This document shows positions 17,326 through 26,242 of a stretch of DNA of 64,000 bases, piece after piece (the stretch's first letter is position 1; the number at the start of each line of letters is the position of its first letter). The DNA comes from Hahella chejuensis KCTC 2396 (lineage in GTDB: Bacteria > Pseudomonadota > Gammaproteobacteria > Pseudomonadales > Oleiphilaceae). The stretch spans positions 4,610,581 to 4,674,580 of the forward strand of contig NC_007645.1 in assembly GCF_000012985.1 (NCBI RefSeq), read 5' to 3'. The position numbers and the translations under genes are program-made. A model generated the notes under the pieces. That model made no database searches. It was not told the origin of the DNA and worked only from the letters and a program-made list of their open reading frames with translations.

Positions 17326-18999
17326 TTACTGCCAGATAACCGGCGCTTTAGCGCTATACCACTGCTCCAGGTGAGGCTTGTAGGCCTCTTCAATGACATT
17401 GCGCTTCAGTTTCATGGTGGGAGTCAGAAAATTATTTTCGATGGTCCATTGCTCAGACACAACCGCAAGAAACTGCAGACGCTCATGGGGATCGACACTG
17501 GCGTTGATGTCCTGCAACAGGTTTTGCAAACTCTTCTCCAATGACTGACGAAAGTCCGGATTGGTCCGTTTCGGATAAGCATCATCCGACAGCATGACCA
17601 GACAATGAGGCTGGGGATAGTCGGAGCCCGCCACGCACACCATTTCAATCTGAGGATGGCTGATGATGCGGTTTTCAAGCGGCGCAGGGGCCACATATTT
17701 GCCCTTGCTGGTTTTGAACAACTCTTTCTTGCGTCCGGTCAGCTTGAGGCGCCCCAGATCATCCACCTGACCAAGGTCGCCGGTGCGCAAAAAGCCGTCT
17801 TCGGTCAAGGCTTCAGCGGTTTTATCCGGCTCTTTGTAATAGCCCATCATGGTGGCTGGACTTTTCACCAGCACCTCGCCATCGTCCCCCAGACGTACAT
17901 CCACGCCAGGAAGCGCCTCCCCCACATAACCCACTTTGGTTCGTCCCGGCTTGGTCATATGGGAATAGGCGAAGTTTTCCGACATGCCGTAGCCTTCCAA
18001 TAGCTCCAGTCCGAGTCGACGATACCAGCTGAGAATATCCTGAGATAAAGGCGCTGAGCCGCTACCTGCGAATCGAACATGCTCCAACCCCAACCCTTTC
18101 AGTACTTTCTTTCTGATCAGATGCGATACGCCGGGGATTTTCAGCAAGAGATTCAGCTTTTCCTCCGGCATTTTGCTCAAGACGCCAGCCTGAAACTTGG
18201 TCCAGATCCGGGGAACCGCCAGAAACAGGGTCGGCTTGGCCGCTTTCAAGTCTCGCACGAAGGTGTCCAGGGATTCAGCGAAAAACACGTGGAAGCCGGT
18301 ATATAACGCGCCCATTTCCACCACAAAACGCTCAAACACATGTGACAGCGGCAGGTAAGAGAGCATCCGCTCATGAGAGCCGACATCCAGAAAGTTCACA
18401 ACGCCATCCGCCGCGAAGGCCAGATTATTGAACGACAGCATCACGCCCTTCGGCATCCCGGTGGAGCCAGAGGTATAGACGATGGTCGCCAGTTCTTCAT
18501 GTTTTCTGGCCGGGCTTTCCTCCAGAGGATGCGTATTGGCGACAATATCCTCCCAGGTGGGGAAGTCGTTGGGGGGGCTGAGCGGGTAGGAAATACAATG
18601 TACGTCTTCTGGAACGCCGGCTTTCATGCTGTCCCAATCATCCAGCTTGCCGACGAACAGGACCTTGGCCTCGCTGTGCTCCAGAATCTGTCGAACGCTT
18701 TCCGCGCTCAACGTCGGATATAAAGGAACCGATACATAGCCCGCCATCCAGATGGCCAGATCGCTCATGATCCAGTGGGCGCAGTTTTTCGACAGGATGG
18801 CCACCTTGGCGTCTTCCGGCAATCCCAGCGAACGCAGATACGCCGCCATGCGACGCGCTTCCTGCGCAGTCCGTTGAAAGGTGTAATCGACCGAAAGGTT
18901 ATTCCCCATCGGCTGGGTCATGAAAACATCGCCTGGACGGCTTTTTTCCCAGTGGTAAAGACGTTGCAACGGGGTGGGAATATGCGTGTGCAGCTCCAT
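17326..18999 (-). CDS. AMP-dependent long-chain acyl-CoA synthetase-like ligase
   Basis: This is a 557-residue adenylate-forming enzyme that activates a carboxylic acid (probably a fatty acid) to the acyl-AMP and then the CoA thioester. The P-loop-like motif YTSGSTGMPKGVMLS is near residue 176, followed by LSYLPLSHVFERF, the ATP-binding LLEGYGMSEN, the GDLGQVDDLGRLKLTGRKK hinge and the catalytic lysine region near the C terminus (NFLTPTMKLKRNVIEE). Length is typical of the bacterial long-chain AMP-forming ligases. An AAGGACA ribosome site precedes the ATG. It is monocistronic and convergent with fbpB. Confidence 0.88.
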   Translation of the reverse strand: MELHTHIPTPLQRLYHWEKSRPGDVFMTQPMGNNLSVDYTFQRTAQEARRMAAYLRSLGLPEDAKVAILSKNCAHWIMSDLAIWMAGYVSVPLYPTLSAESVRQILEHSEAKVLFVGKLDDWDSMKAGVPEDVHCISYPLSPPNDFPTWEDIVANTHPLEESPARKHEELATIVYTSGSTGMPKGVMLSFNNLAFAADGVVNFLDVGSHERMLSYLPLSHVFERFVVEMGALYTGFHVFFAESLDTFVRDLKAAKPTLFLAVPRIWTKFQAGVLSKMPEEKLNLLLKIPGVSHLIRKKVLKGLGLEHVRFAGSGSAPLSQDILSWYRRLGLELLEGYGMSENFAYSHMTKPGRTKVGYVGEALPGVDVRLGDDGEVLVKSPATMMGYYKEPDKTAEALTEDGFLRTGDLGQVDDLGRLKLTGRKKELFKTSKGKYVAPAPLENRIISHPQIEMVCVAGSDYPQPHCLVMLSDDAYPKRTNPDFRQSLEKSLQNLLQDINASVDPHERLQFLAVVSEQWTIENNFLTPTMKLKRNVIEEAYKPHLEQWYSAKAPVIWQ

Positions 19000-19561
19000 A
19001 GTGTGTCCTTGCCTTCTATTATTAGTATTGTTGGTTATTTATAAATTATTGATTATTAGACTTATTCATTGTACGGACAACTGTCTCCACGAATAGGGTA
19101 TTCGTTGCGGATTCAGCCCATTATCCTAATTACTGCGTCAACGCAGCGGGTCCTTGATACAGCTTAGTGTATCCCCCTGCCCCTTGTGAATCCGGGCCTG
19201 ATTCGCAAAATATCCTAGTCCGATTGACGCAACAAGCGCAGCCTTTGACCTCTCCAGCTTTTGAAAACGCTGTAAAACTTGTCCGCAAACGCCGTGAATC
19301 GTGGACCTGCCCCGCCAAGCGGCTATAATAACCCGCCAATACTGCATATATTGACATGTGCTCGTCGGAATCGTGCGAGACCATTCCAATCACACCGCCA
19401 GAGCCCCGAGTCGCCAGTTCTTTGTCGCAATATGGACAGCAGACTGACAGCTAAGGCCCCCTGTGAAAGGAAGGTTCAAGCCCGCGTTTCCTGAGGAGAA
19501 TCCATTAAGAAGATAGATCGAAGGCGCCCATCGCCAGGATCTTTACAACAGGAAAATAATA
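19000..19561. other. Intergenic region, no supported gene
   Basis: This region lies between two divergently transcribed genes. The first 100 bases are AT-rich and presumably carry the acyl-CoA synthetase promoter. Short open frames occur on both strands at 19130-19494, but they have no ribosome sites, no family similarity and protein-unlike composition. Confidence 0.5.
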
Positions 19562-19957
19562 ATGTCTTCTTACCGCTGCCGAAAATGCAAAAATGGAATT
19601 CTTATTGCCGCCGTGCAAGGGCACAACGAGACGGAACTTACGGAAACATACGAGTGCGACGCCTGCGGACATGTCGCAGTGATACCGTCGCGAATGATTA
19701 TCTGCAGTCAGATGGTGACGAGCTTCATCGGCGGCCTGATTACCGCCTACCTGTTCATAGAACAACTGTCGATTTTCGTCACCGTCGTGCAATTTAACAT
19801 CGAACGGAATCTCACCCAGAATATTGTGTTGCTGGTCGTTTCCCTGCTGTTTCTGGCGGGCTTCGGCTACACCCTCTATACGGGCATGCAGGGACTGGCG
19901 AAAAGGAAGTTTTATCTCAAGGCGCCGCAGCGAAATAAGCGGTTCCGCGCATCGTAG
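19562..19957 (+). CDS. Small zinc-ribbon membrane protein, unknown function
   Basis: This is a 131-residue protein. The N terminus has two knuckles, CRKCKNG at residue 6 and CDACGHV near residue 33, which together make a probable zinc ribbon. Two hydrophobic helices follow (about residues 50-75 and 88-107), then a basic tail. The topology suggests a membrane-tethered cytoplasmic zinc domain. An AGGAAAA ribosome site is well placed. There are no operon partners; the next gene begins 114 bases on with its own -10-like TATAAT at 20004. Confidence 0.6.
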   Translation: MSSYRCRKCKNGILIAAVQGHNETELTETYECDACGHVAVIPSRMIICSQMVTSFIGGLITAYLFIEQLSIFVTVVQFNIERNLTQNIVLLVVSLLFLAGFGYTLYTGMQGLAKRKFYLKAPQRNKRFRAS

Positions 19958-20003
19958 CGAGGGTTGACGCGGATTTCCGGTTTTAGAAAACTCCCCTGCC
20001 GAC

Positions 20004-20009
20004 TATAAT
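20004..20009 (+). promoter_or_regulatory. Candidate -10 hexamer of the TrpXYZ-like operon
   Basis: A perfect TATAAT lies 63 bases before the binding-protein ATG. The -35 region (about 19981-19986, TTTTAG) is poor, so the promoter may be activator-dependent. Confidence 0.4.
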
Positions 20010-20071
20010 CCGGCTCCCGGCGCACAGGAGTCAGGCGGGCAAAAACCATAACTCATAAAGAGAGATCGTGT

Positions 20072-21037
20072 ATGTCGAAGAAACTGTTGGTGGGCTTGTT
20101 GTCCTTGTTACCCTTCATGAGTCCGGCGGCACTGGCTGCCGACGAGAAATTCGTAGCCATCACCCAGATTGTTGAGCATCCAGCTTTGGACGCCTGCCGT
20201 AAAGGCGTGCAGGACGAACTTGCCGAAAGAGGTTTCAAAGTTGGCGAAAACCTGAAATGGATGTACGAAAGCGCTCAGGGCAACCCGACTACCGCCAACC
20301 AGATCGCCAAGAAATTCGCCGGTGAAGAGCCTGACGTGATCGTCGCCATCGCCACCCCTTCTGCGATCACAGCCGCCGCCGCCGCACGCAACACGCCGGT
20401 CGTATTCTCCGCGGTCACCGATCCTCTGGGAGCAAAACTGGTCAAGACGCTGGAAAAACCTGGCGGCAAAGTCACCGGCACCATGGATATGCTGCCCATC
20501 GACAAGCACCTGCAACTGGTAAAACGCATTGTCCCGGAAGCGAAAATTATCGGCACCATCTATAACCCGGGTGAAGCTAACTCCGTCTCCCTGGTGGAAA
20601 GGCTGAAAAAAGAAAGCGCAGACGCTGGCCTGGTTCTGCGTGAGGCCGCCGTCACCAAAAGTTCAGAGATTCTGAATGCAGCGCGCTCACTGGTAGGAAA
20701 AGTCGACGCCATTTACCTGCTGACTGACAACACCGTTATTTCCGGGGTGGAAGCGGTCATCAAAGTCGGCGAACAGAACAAGCTGCCGGTCATCGCCGCC
20801 GACACAGACACCGTCACTCGCGGCGCCATCGCCGCTTATGGTTTTAACTACTACGACGTAGGCAGACAAACCGGCGGCATCGTCGCGGATATTCTTGAAG
20901 GCAAAGCCCCTGGCGACATCGACGTACAAGGCGTGGAAAAGCTGGAGCTTTACCTGAATCCAGGCGCCGCTGAGCGCATGGGCGTCAAACTGGATTCCAA
21001 ATTGTCTGAAGAAGCCAAGGAAATCGTAGGCGGCTGA
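20072..21037 (+). CDS. ABC importer substrate-binding protein, DUF534/TrpX family
   Basis: This is a 321-residue periplasmic binding protein. The signal peptide (MSKKLLVGLLSLLPFMSPAA) ends at ALAA before DEKFVAITQI. The family pattern is clear: VEHPALDACRKGVQDEL, NPTTANQIAKKFAGEEPDVI, TPVVFSAVTDPLGAKLV and AIYLLTDNTVISG. Members are annotated as tryptophan/tyrosine-type (TrpX) transporters, but the ligand here is not proven. It is first in a three-gene operon, with a strong hairpin after its stop that probably raises its level over the membrane subunits. Confidence 0.88.
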   Translation: MSKKLLVGLLSLLPFMSPAALAADEKFVAITQIVEHPALDACRKGVQDELAERGFKVGENLKWMYESAQGNPTTANQIAKKFAGEEPDVIVAIATPSAITAAAAARNTPVVFSAVTDPLGAKLVKTLEKPGGKVTGTMDMLPIDKHLQLVKRIVPEAKIIGTIYNPGEANSVSLVERLKKESADAGLVLREAAVTKSSEILNAARSLVGKVDAIYLLTDNTVISGVEAVIKVGEQNKLPVIAADTDTVTRGAIAAYGFNYYDVGRQTGGIVADILEGKAPGDIDVQGVEKLELYLNPGAAERMGVKLDSKLSEEAKEIVGG

Positions 21038-21050
21038 TCCCGCTCTCTCC

Positions 21051-21071
21051 AGGGCCTCAAGGAGAGGCCCT
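21051..21071 (+). terminator. Intercistronic hairpin after the substrate-binding gene
   Basis: A perfect 8-bp stem AGGGCCTC / GAGGCCCT with a 5-base loop and no following T tract. It is better read as an mRNA 3'-stabilising or attenuating structure than as a full terminator, since the permease gene starts 33 bases later. Confidence 0.5.
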
Positions 21072-21104
21072 CTCCCATCATTGCAGTTGTTCCCGGAGGT
21101 ACTT

Positions 21105-22004
21105 TTGTCCCAAATCGCATTTCTTGGCGCTATTGAAGTCGGCCTTGTATTCGCCCTTGTCGCCTTCGGCGTGTTTCTGTCTTTCCGCATTCTGGACTTC
21201 CCCGACCTCACTGTCGACGGCAGCTTCCCACTAGGCGGAGCAGTATGCGCCACTTTGATTACGTTTGGCTGGAATCCCTGGCTGGCCACGCTCGCGGCGA
21301 TTACTGCAGGCGCAATGGCTGGCAGCGTCACCGCCTGGCTGAACGTACGGCTCAAGATACTGCATTTGCTGGCCTCCATACTGACCATGATGGCGTTGTA
21401 CTCCATCAATTTACGCATCATGGGCAAGCCCAATGTCGCCTTGCTGGGAGAACCCACAGTCCTCAGCGTGTTTGATACTCTGGGCGTTAAATATTACTAC
21501 GCCGCCCCGATTGGCTTTGCCATCGTCGTCACCGCCGTCGCCGGCTTGCTGCTGTTTTTCCTGAAGTCCGAACTGGGCCTGGCGATGCGCGCCGCCGGGG
21601 CGAATCCGCATATGGCCAAAGCCCAGGGAATTAATACCGGTTTCATGATCATAGTCGGTATGGCGCTATCCAATGGGTTAGTGGCGCTGGCTGGCGCCTT
21701 GTTCGCTCAGTCCACCGGTAATGCGGACATCACCATGGGCGTCGGCGTTATTCTGGTCGGCCTGGCTTCAGTCATTGGCGGCGAAGCGTTACTGACGCCC
21801 CGTACTATTTTATTGGCGCTGCTGGGCTGCATCATTGGCTCCATTCTCTATCGTCTGGCCGTGGCGGCGGCGCTTAACACTGATTTTCTGGGACTACAGG
21901 CTCAAGACCTCAACCTGATCACAGCTGCGCTGGTGGCCATGGCGATTGTTCTGCCTACCGCCAAGCGCGCCGTATTCAAGCCCACAGGGAGGCCTCAAGC
22001 ATGA
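21105..22004 (+). CDS. ABC importer permease, TrpY-like (branched-chain amino acid permease fold)
   Basis: This is a roughly 299-residue inner-membrane protein with about eight helices of the LivH/RbsC-type fold (FRILDFPDLTVDGSFPLGGA, then RAAGANPHMAKAQGINTGFM as the ATPase coupling loop). The frame is open from TTG 21081, but the strong GGAGGT at 21095-21100 places the real start at TTG 21105 (MSQIAFLGAIEVGLVFALVA). It overlaps the ATPase gene by ATGA at 22001-22004. It works with the upstream binding protein and downstream ATPase. Confidence 0.9.
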   Translation: MSQIAFLGAIEVGLVFALVAFGVFLSFRILDFPDLTVDGSFPLGGAVCATLITFGWNPWLATLAAITAGAMAGSVTAWLNVRLKILHLLASILTMMALYSINLRIMGKPNVALLGEPTVLSVFDTLGVKYYYAAPIGFAIVVTAVAGLLLFFLKSELGLAMRAAGANPHMAKAQGINTGFMIIVGMALSNGLVALAGALFAQSTGNADITMGVGVILVGLASVIGGEALLTPRTILLALLGCIIGSILYRLAVAAALNTDFLGLQAQDLNLITAALVAMAIVLPTAKRAVFKPTGRPQA

Positions 22005-22795
22005 TCCAGGTATCCAATCTACACATCTGCTTTGGCCGCGGCACGCCGCTGGAAGTCTATGCCCTACGGGGCGTCGACCTGACTATTCCCCAAGGCCAGT
22101 TCGTTACCGTTATCGGCAGTAACGGCGCGGGCAAAAGCACCCTGCTCAACGCCGTCGCCGGAGAAATACAGCCGGAGTCCGGCAACATCGTCATTGGCCA
22201 CCAGGATGTCACCCAGGCGCCGACTCACAAACGCGCCAAGAATGTCGCTCGCGTTTTTCAGGACCCCAAGCGAGGCACCTGTGAAACCCTCACCCTGGAA
22301 GAAAATCTGGCGTTGGCTTTGGCGCGCGGAAAACGTCGCGGTTTGCGGCCGGCGATCAAGTCCGCGGACAACAAGCGCTTCAAAGAGCTGGTGGCCCGCC
22401 TGGGGCTGGGACTGGAAGATCGCCTGGGCGATCAGATCGGCCTGCTGTCCGGCGGACAGCGCCAAGCCATGAGTCTGTTGATGGCCACTCTCCAGCCTAT
22501 TGAAATTCTGCTGCTGGACGAACACACCGCCGCCCTCGACCCCAAAACCGCTGCGTTCGTTCTGGAGCTGACAGCGGAGATCGTCGAGCGGGAAAAATTG
22601 ACGGTTCTGATGGTGACCCACAGCATGCAGCAGGCGCTGGACTACGGCGACCGCACGCTGATGCTGCACGAAGGCAAAATCATCTTCGACATTGAGGGAG
22701 ACCAGCGCAAGTTCACCACCATTCCAGACCTGTTGAAACTGTTCGAGACCAAGAGCGGGCATGGGTTGGCCGACGACTCGCTGTTACTGGGCTAG
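22001..22795 (+). CDS. ABC importer ATP-binding protein, TrpZ-like
   Basis: This is a 264-residue ATPase. Walker A is VIGSNGAGKSTLLNAV, the Q-loop region is VARVFQDPKRG, the signature is GLLSGGQRQAMSLLMA and Walker B is EILLLDEHTAALDPKT, followed by the H-loop VTHSMQQALDYGD. In Walker B the usual Glu-Pro is Glu-His, as is common in this subfamily. The overlapping start codon indicates translational coupling with the permease. It completes the importer operon. Confidence 0.92.
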   Translation: MIQVSNLHICFGRGTPLEVYALRGVDLTIPQGQFVTVIGSNGAGKSTLLNAVAGEIQPESGNIVIGHQDVTQAPTHKRAKNVARVFQDPKRGTCETLTLEENLALALARGKRRGLRPAIKSADNKRFKELVARLGLGLEDRLGDQIGLLSGGQRQAMSLLMATLQPIEILLLDEHTAALDPKTAAFVLELTAEIVEREKLTVLMVTHSMQQALDYGDRTLMLHEGKIIFDIEGDQRKFTTIPDLLKLFETKSGHGLADDSLLLG

Positions 22796-22989
22796 TCTCC
22801 TCCCAGCCTAAACATACTGGCCGCCCTAAACAGGCCGTTAACCCAGTGCGGCGGGAAAAACTTTGTAAATTACATTGAGCATTCCTCGCCGCGTTATCTA
22901 TAGTTAGGATATAAAACATAATTACCTGTCAAAACAGGCAACGGGCGATCGATCATCATTTACGGGTCATTTGCGCGGTAGTCCTCTAA

Positions 22990-24120
22990 ATGCAGATTCA
23001 ACAATTTATCCGGAAAAACGGTCAGTGGATGACGCCCCTCCCAGACCAACCGGAGCATGATACGGTTTTACTGCTTTGCTTCGGCCGGCAATCCCTCCTG
23101 TTTACCGATGATGTTGACGCCGCGTTACGTTACAGTTTCCCTCAGGCTCAAATAGTAGGCTGCTCGACCGCCGGGGAAATCATGGGGACTAAAGTGCTGG
23201 AGAACACACTGACCGTTACGGCGCTCAGCTTTTCCCGCGCCACTATCGCCGTCGTCTCCACCCCTGTTCAGGACAATTCAGATAGCCGCGCCGTCGGACG
23301 CAACATTGCGCGACAATTACCGCCAGAAGGGCTGCGTCATGTGTTGTTATTGTCCGATGGCTTAAAGGTCAACGGCTCCGAACTGGTGCATGGCGCCCAG
23401 GAGGCTCTGCCTCAGCGAGTCAGGATTACTGGCGGACTCGCCGGGGATTATGAAGACTTCACTGACACCTCCGTCTGGGTTAACAGTCCCACACGAGAGG
23501 GTCTCGTGGCGGCGATCGGCTTTTACGGCGACTCATTGCGCATCGGATACGGCTCCATGGGGGGGTGGGACGCTTTTGGTCCCGATTGGCGCATCAGCAA
23601 ATCCGAGCGCAACAAACTGTTTGAATTGGATCAGCATAGCGCGCTTTCTCTTTATAAAGATTACCTGGGCGACTACGCGAACGGGCTGCCGGCCACCGCA
23701 CTGCTGTTTCCCCTACTGGTCAAGCTCGCCGATAATCACTATGTTGTGAGAACCATTCTCGGCATCAATGAGTCGGAACGATCCATGACCTTCGCCGGCG
23801 ATATGCCTCAAGGCGCCGCCGCCCGTTTTATGAAGGCCAACTTCGAGCGTCTGGTGGAAGGCGCCGCCTCAGCGGCGGAGCAAAGTCGCTTTTCCGGCGG
23901 CCGGCAACCGCAACTTGCGTTACTGGTCAGTTGCGTCGGACGCAAAATGGTGTTGAAACAACGTACGGAAGAAGAAGTGGAAAGCGTTCGAGAAGTGCTC
24001 GGCGCCGATACCGCTATATGCGGTTTTTATTCCTATGGCGAAATCAGTCCGGTAGTTGATGGGGTTGGCTGCTCTCTGCATAACCAGACGATGACGATTA
24101 CAACAATCAGCGAAGACTAA
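22990..24120 (+). CDS. FIST domain sensory protein
   Basis: This is a 376-residue soluble protein. The FIST N domain (about residues 25-215) shows SFPQAQIVGCSTAGEIMGTK, LLLSDGLKVNGSELVHG and ITGGLAGDYEDFTDTSVW. The FIST C domain (about 220-360) shows LGDYANGLPATALLFPLLV, QLALLVSCVGRKMVL and CGFYSYGEISP. FIST domains are predicted small-ligand sensors, often linked to signalling enzymes. Here the gene lies 33 bases before a PAS-GGDEF-EAL gene in the same direction, so it probably senses a ligand and controls that enzyme. It has no signal peptide and is probably cytoplasmic. Confidence 0.88.
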   Translation: MQIQQFIRKNGQWMTPLPDQPEHDTVLLLCFGRQSLLFTDDVDAALRYSFPQAQIVGCSTAGEIMGTKVLENTLTVTALSFSRATIAVVSTPVQDNSDSRAVGRNIARQLPPEGLRHVLLLSDGLKVNGSELVHGAQEALPQRVRITGGLAGDYEDFTDTSVWVNSPTREGLVAAIGFYGDSLRIGYGSMGGWDAFGPDWRISKSERNKLFELDQHSALSLYKDYLGDYANGLPATALLFPLLVKLADNHYVVRTILGINESERSMTFAGDMPQGAAARFMKANFERLVEGAASAAEQSRFSGGRQPQLALLVSCVGRKMVLKQRTEEEVESVREVLGADTAICGFYSYGEISPVVDGVGCSLHNQTMTITTISED

Positions 24121-24153
24121 GAATGCAACATCAACCAGGCTTTATGATCACCT

Positions 24154-26064
24154 ATGCATAGGCTGTTAGAGCGTCAGTTGAAAAAACTGTTGCCCGCTGA
24201 CCTTCCAGCGGAGCGGTTACGCGCGCTTCTGGACGCGATTGACGCGGCGTACATCCAGGCTGACGAAGAACGCAGCATGCTCGAACGCGCCCTGGAACTG
24301 TCTTCGCAGGAGCTCACCAAACGCAACCAGGAACTAAAGCAGCAATTACAGGAAATTTCCACGACCAAACAGGAGCTGGAGAATTCGGTTTCCCTGCTTA
24401 ACGCCACCCTCAATTCCACCTGCGACGGCATCATTGTCTTCGACCAGGACAATCGGGTGATCGCCTGCAATAACGTGTTTCTGAAAATGTTCGACATGCG
24501 GCAGGAAGTAGCGGAAAACATCAACAAACACCACATCCGTCCTTATTTACGGGAAAAAGTGAAGAACCTGGATGAGCTGACCCGACTTTGGGAGTTCAAT
24601 AAACGTTTTAATCAGCGCTCCAGTTATTGTTTGCTGGAAATGAAAGACGGTCGCTTCATCGACTGCTACACCAATCCACGCATCCATGAAGGTAAGGTGC
24701 TCGGCCGGGTGTGGAGTCTGAGTGACATCACGGAACTCAAGCTCAGCGAACAACAGGCGCTGTTTCATTCCTATCACGACAACCTGACCGGCCTGCCCAA
24801 CCGCACTTTGTTCCACGAACGCCTCACCCACGCCATCGAGCGCCGAGGCGTTCAGCAGCGGGATCTGGCGGTCATGTTTCTGGATCTCGACGGCTTCAAG
24901 GACATCAACGATTCCACCGGACTGGAAACCGGCGACCAGTTACTGCAAATGGCCGCGCAACGCATCAAGGAAACCCTGCCGCCGGAAACCACCGTCGCGC
25001 GTTATGGCGGCGACGAATTCATTGTCCTGCTGGAGAACATCAAGACGTCTTTCGAGGCGACCCTGGTTTCCGAGCGCCTGCGCTCCGCCATTGATCGTCC
25101 GTTTACGGTCGACGATCAGACTTTTCATCTGACCTGCTCGATCGGCATCGCCCTCTATCCAACCGACAGTCGCGACGCCGACGCATTGATCCGCAAAGCG
25201 GACATGGCGATGAATCACGCCAAGAGTCGCGGCCGCAACAATTGCCAGTTCTTCGCCGACGAATTTGAAATTCTCACCTCCCATCGCCTGAGAATTCGCA
25301 ACAATCTTAAGTCTGCGTTGGAAAAGAATGAGTTCAACTTGCTGTACCAACCCAAAATCGCCCTGCACAGCAATATGATCATCGGCGTCGAAGCCCTGAT
25401 ACGCTGGCGGCGACCGAGCGGCGAAGTGGTTTCTCCGGCGGAGTTTATTCCCGCCGCGGAGGAAAACGGCCTGATCATCGATATCGGCAACTGGGTTACC
25501 GAGGAAGCCTGCAAACAACTGCAACGCTGGGGACGGGAGAATCACCATAACTTTTCCGTCGCCATCAATATCTCCCCGTTCCACTTTCAGCACGCCGACA
25601 TCCTGAGCACCATCACTCAGGCATTACGACGTTATTCGGTACGCCCCGAGCTGTTGGAAATCGAGCTGACGGAAAGCGCCTTGATGGAGGATATCGAGCA
25701 CACTATCGAAATACTGGCAGAGCTGCGCAAGCTGGGCATCAGTTGCTCGGTGGACGATTTCGGCGCCGGCTATTCCTCTTTGAATTACCTTAAGCGGTTG
25801 CCGGTGGACACACTGAAAATCGACAAGATGTTCATCGACGACATCACCAAATCACAACGTGATCTGGCGCTGGTCGACACCATGATCAACCTCGCCCACC
25901 ATTTGGACATGCTGGTCGTGGCGGAAGGCGTAGAGACGGAAGAAACGGTTCATCTGCTCAAGGAGAAACGTTGCGACCTGGCCCAAGGTTATTACTTCAG
26001 TCGTCCCGTGAGCGGCAAAGTGATCAGTGAAATGCTGACCACACGCCTGCAGGATCGCGCCTGA
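24154..26064 (+). CDS. PAS-GGDEF-EAL cyclic di-GMP signalling protein
   Basis: This is a 636-residue protein with no membrane segments. Residues about 15-75 are a coiled coil, about 78-195 a PAS-like sensor (NSTCDGIIVFDQDNRVIACN), about 205-365 a GGDEF domain with an intact motif at 285-289, and about 385-630 an EAL domain with EAL at 413-415, DDFGAGYSS and AEGVET present. No RxxD inhibitory site precedes GGDEF. Both synthetic and hydrolytic halves therefore look intact and net activity cannot be predicted. The gene follows the FIST gene, its likely regulator. Repeat copy C begins 29 bases after the stop. Confidence 0.92.
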   Translation: MHRLLERQLKKLLPADLPAERLRALLDAIDAAYIQADEERSMLERALELSSQELTKRNQELKQQLQEISTTKQELENSVSLLNATLNSTCDGIIVFDQDNRVIACNNVFLKMFDMRQEVAENINKHHIRPYLREKVKNLDELTRLWEFNKRFNQRSSYCLLEMKDGRFIDCYTNPRIHEGKVLGRVWSLSDITELKLSEQQALFHSYHDNLTGLPNRTLFHERLTHAIERRGVQQRDLAVMFLDLDGFKDINDSTGLETGDQLLQMAAQRIKETLPPETTVARYGGDEFIVLLENIKTSFEATLVSERLRSAIDRPFTVDDQTFHLTCSIGIALYPTDSRDADALIRKADMAMNHAKSRGRNNCQFFADEFEILTSHRLRIRNNLKSALEKNEFNLLYQPKIALHSNMIIGVEALIRWRRPSGEVVSPAEFIPAAEENGLIIDIGNWVTEEACKQLQRWGRENHHNFSVAINISPFHFQHADILSTITQALRRYSVRPELLEIELTESALMEDIEHTIEILAELRKLGISCSVDDFGAGYSSLNYLKRLPVDTLKIDKMFIDDITKSQRDLALVDTMINLAHHLDMLVVAEGVETEETVHLLKEKRCDLAQGYYFSRPVSGKVISEMLTTRLQDRA

Positions 26065-26093
26065 CTGTCCCCTCTCCTTTTACGATCACACTT

Positions 26094-26240
26094 ATTAATC
26101 AGACAGACAAATAGCTTCCTTCTATTTGTCTGCAACTACAGGGCCTGCCCATGTCAGGCCCTGTCTCCCGCGGCTCTTCGCCGCGCAGGCGCATCCATGC
26201 GCCAGATATTAACATGTCAATATCATTGCCATATTAATAC
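26094..26240 (+). repeat. Multi-hairpin intergenic repeat, copy C (long form)
   Basis: Same order of stems as copy A: AGACAAATAG / CTATTTGTCT, ACAGGGCCTG / CAGGCCCTGT, CGCGGC / GCCGCG, and GGCGCA / TGCGCC. It continues for about 30 more bases (ATTAACATGTCAATATCATT and then GCCATATTAAT) that match copy D but not copy A. It lies between convergent genes, where it may also terminate transcription. Confidence 0.85.
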
Positions 26241-26242
26241 AA

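Noticed and set aside
19130-19494. Short frames on both strands in the gap before the zinc-ribbon gene
   Set aside because: No ribosome sites, protein-unlike composition and no recognised motifs.
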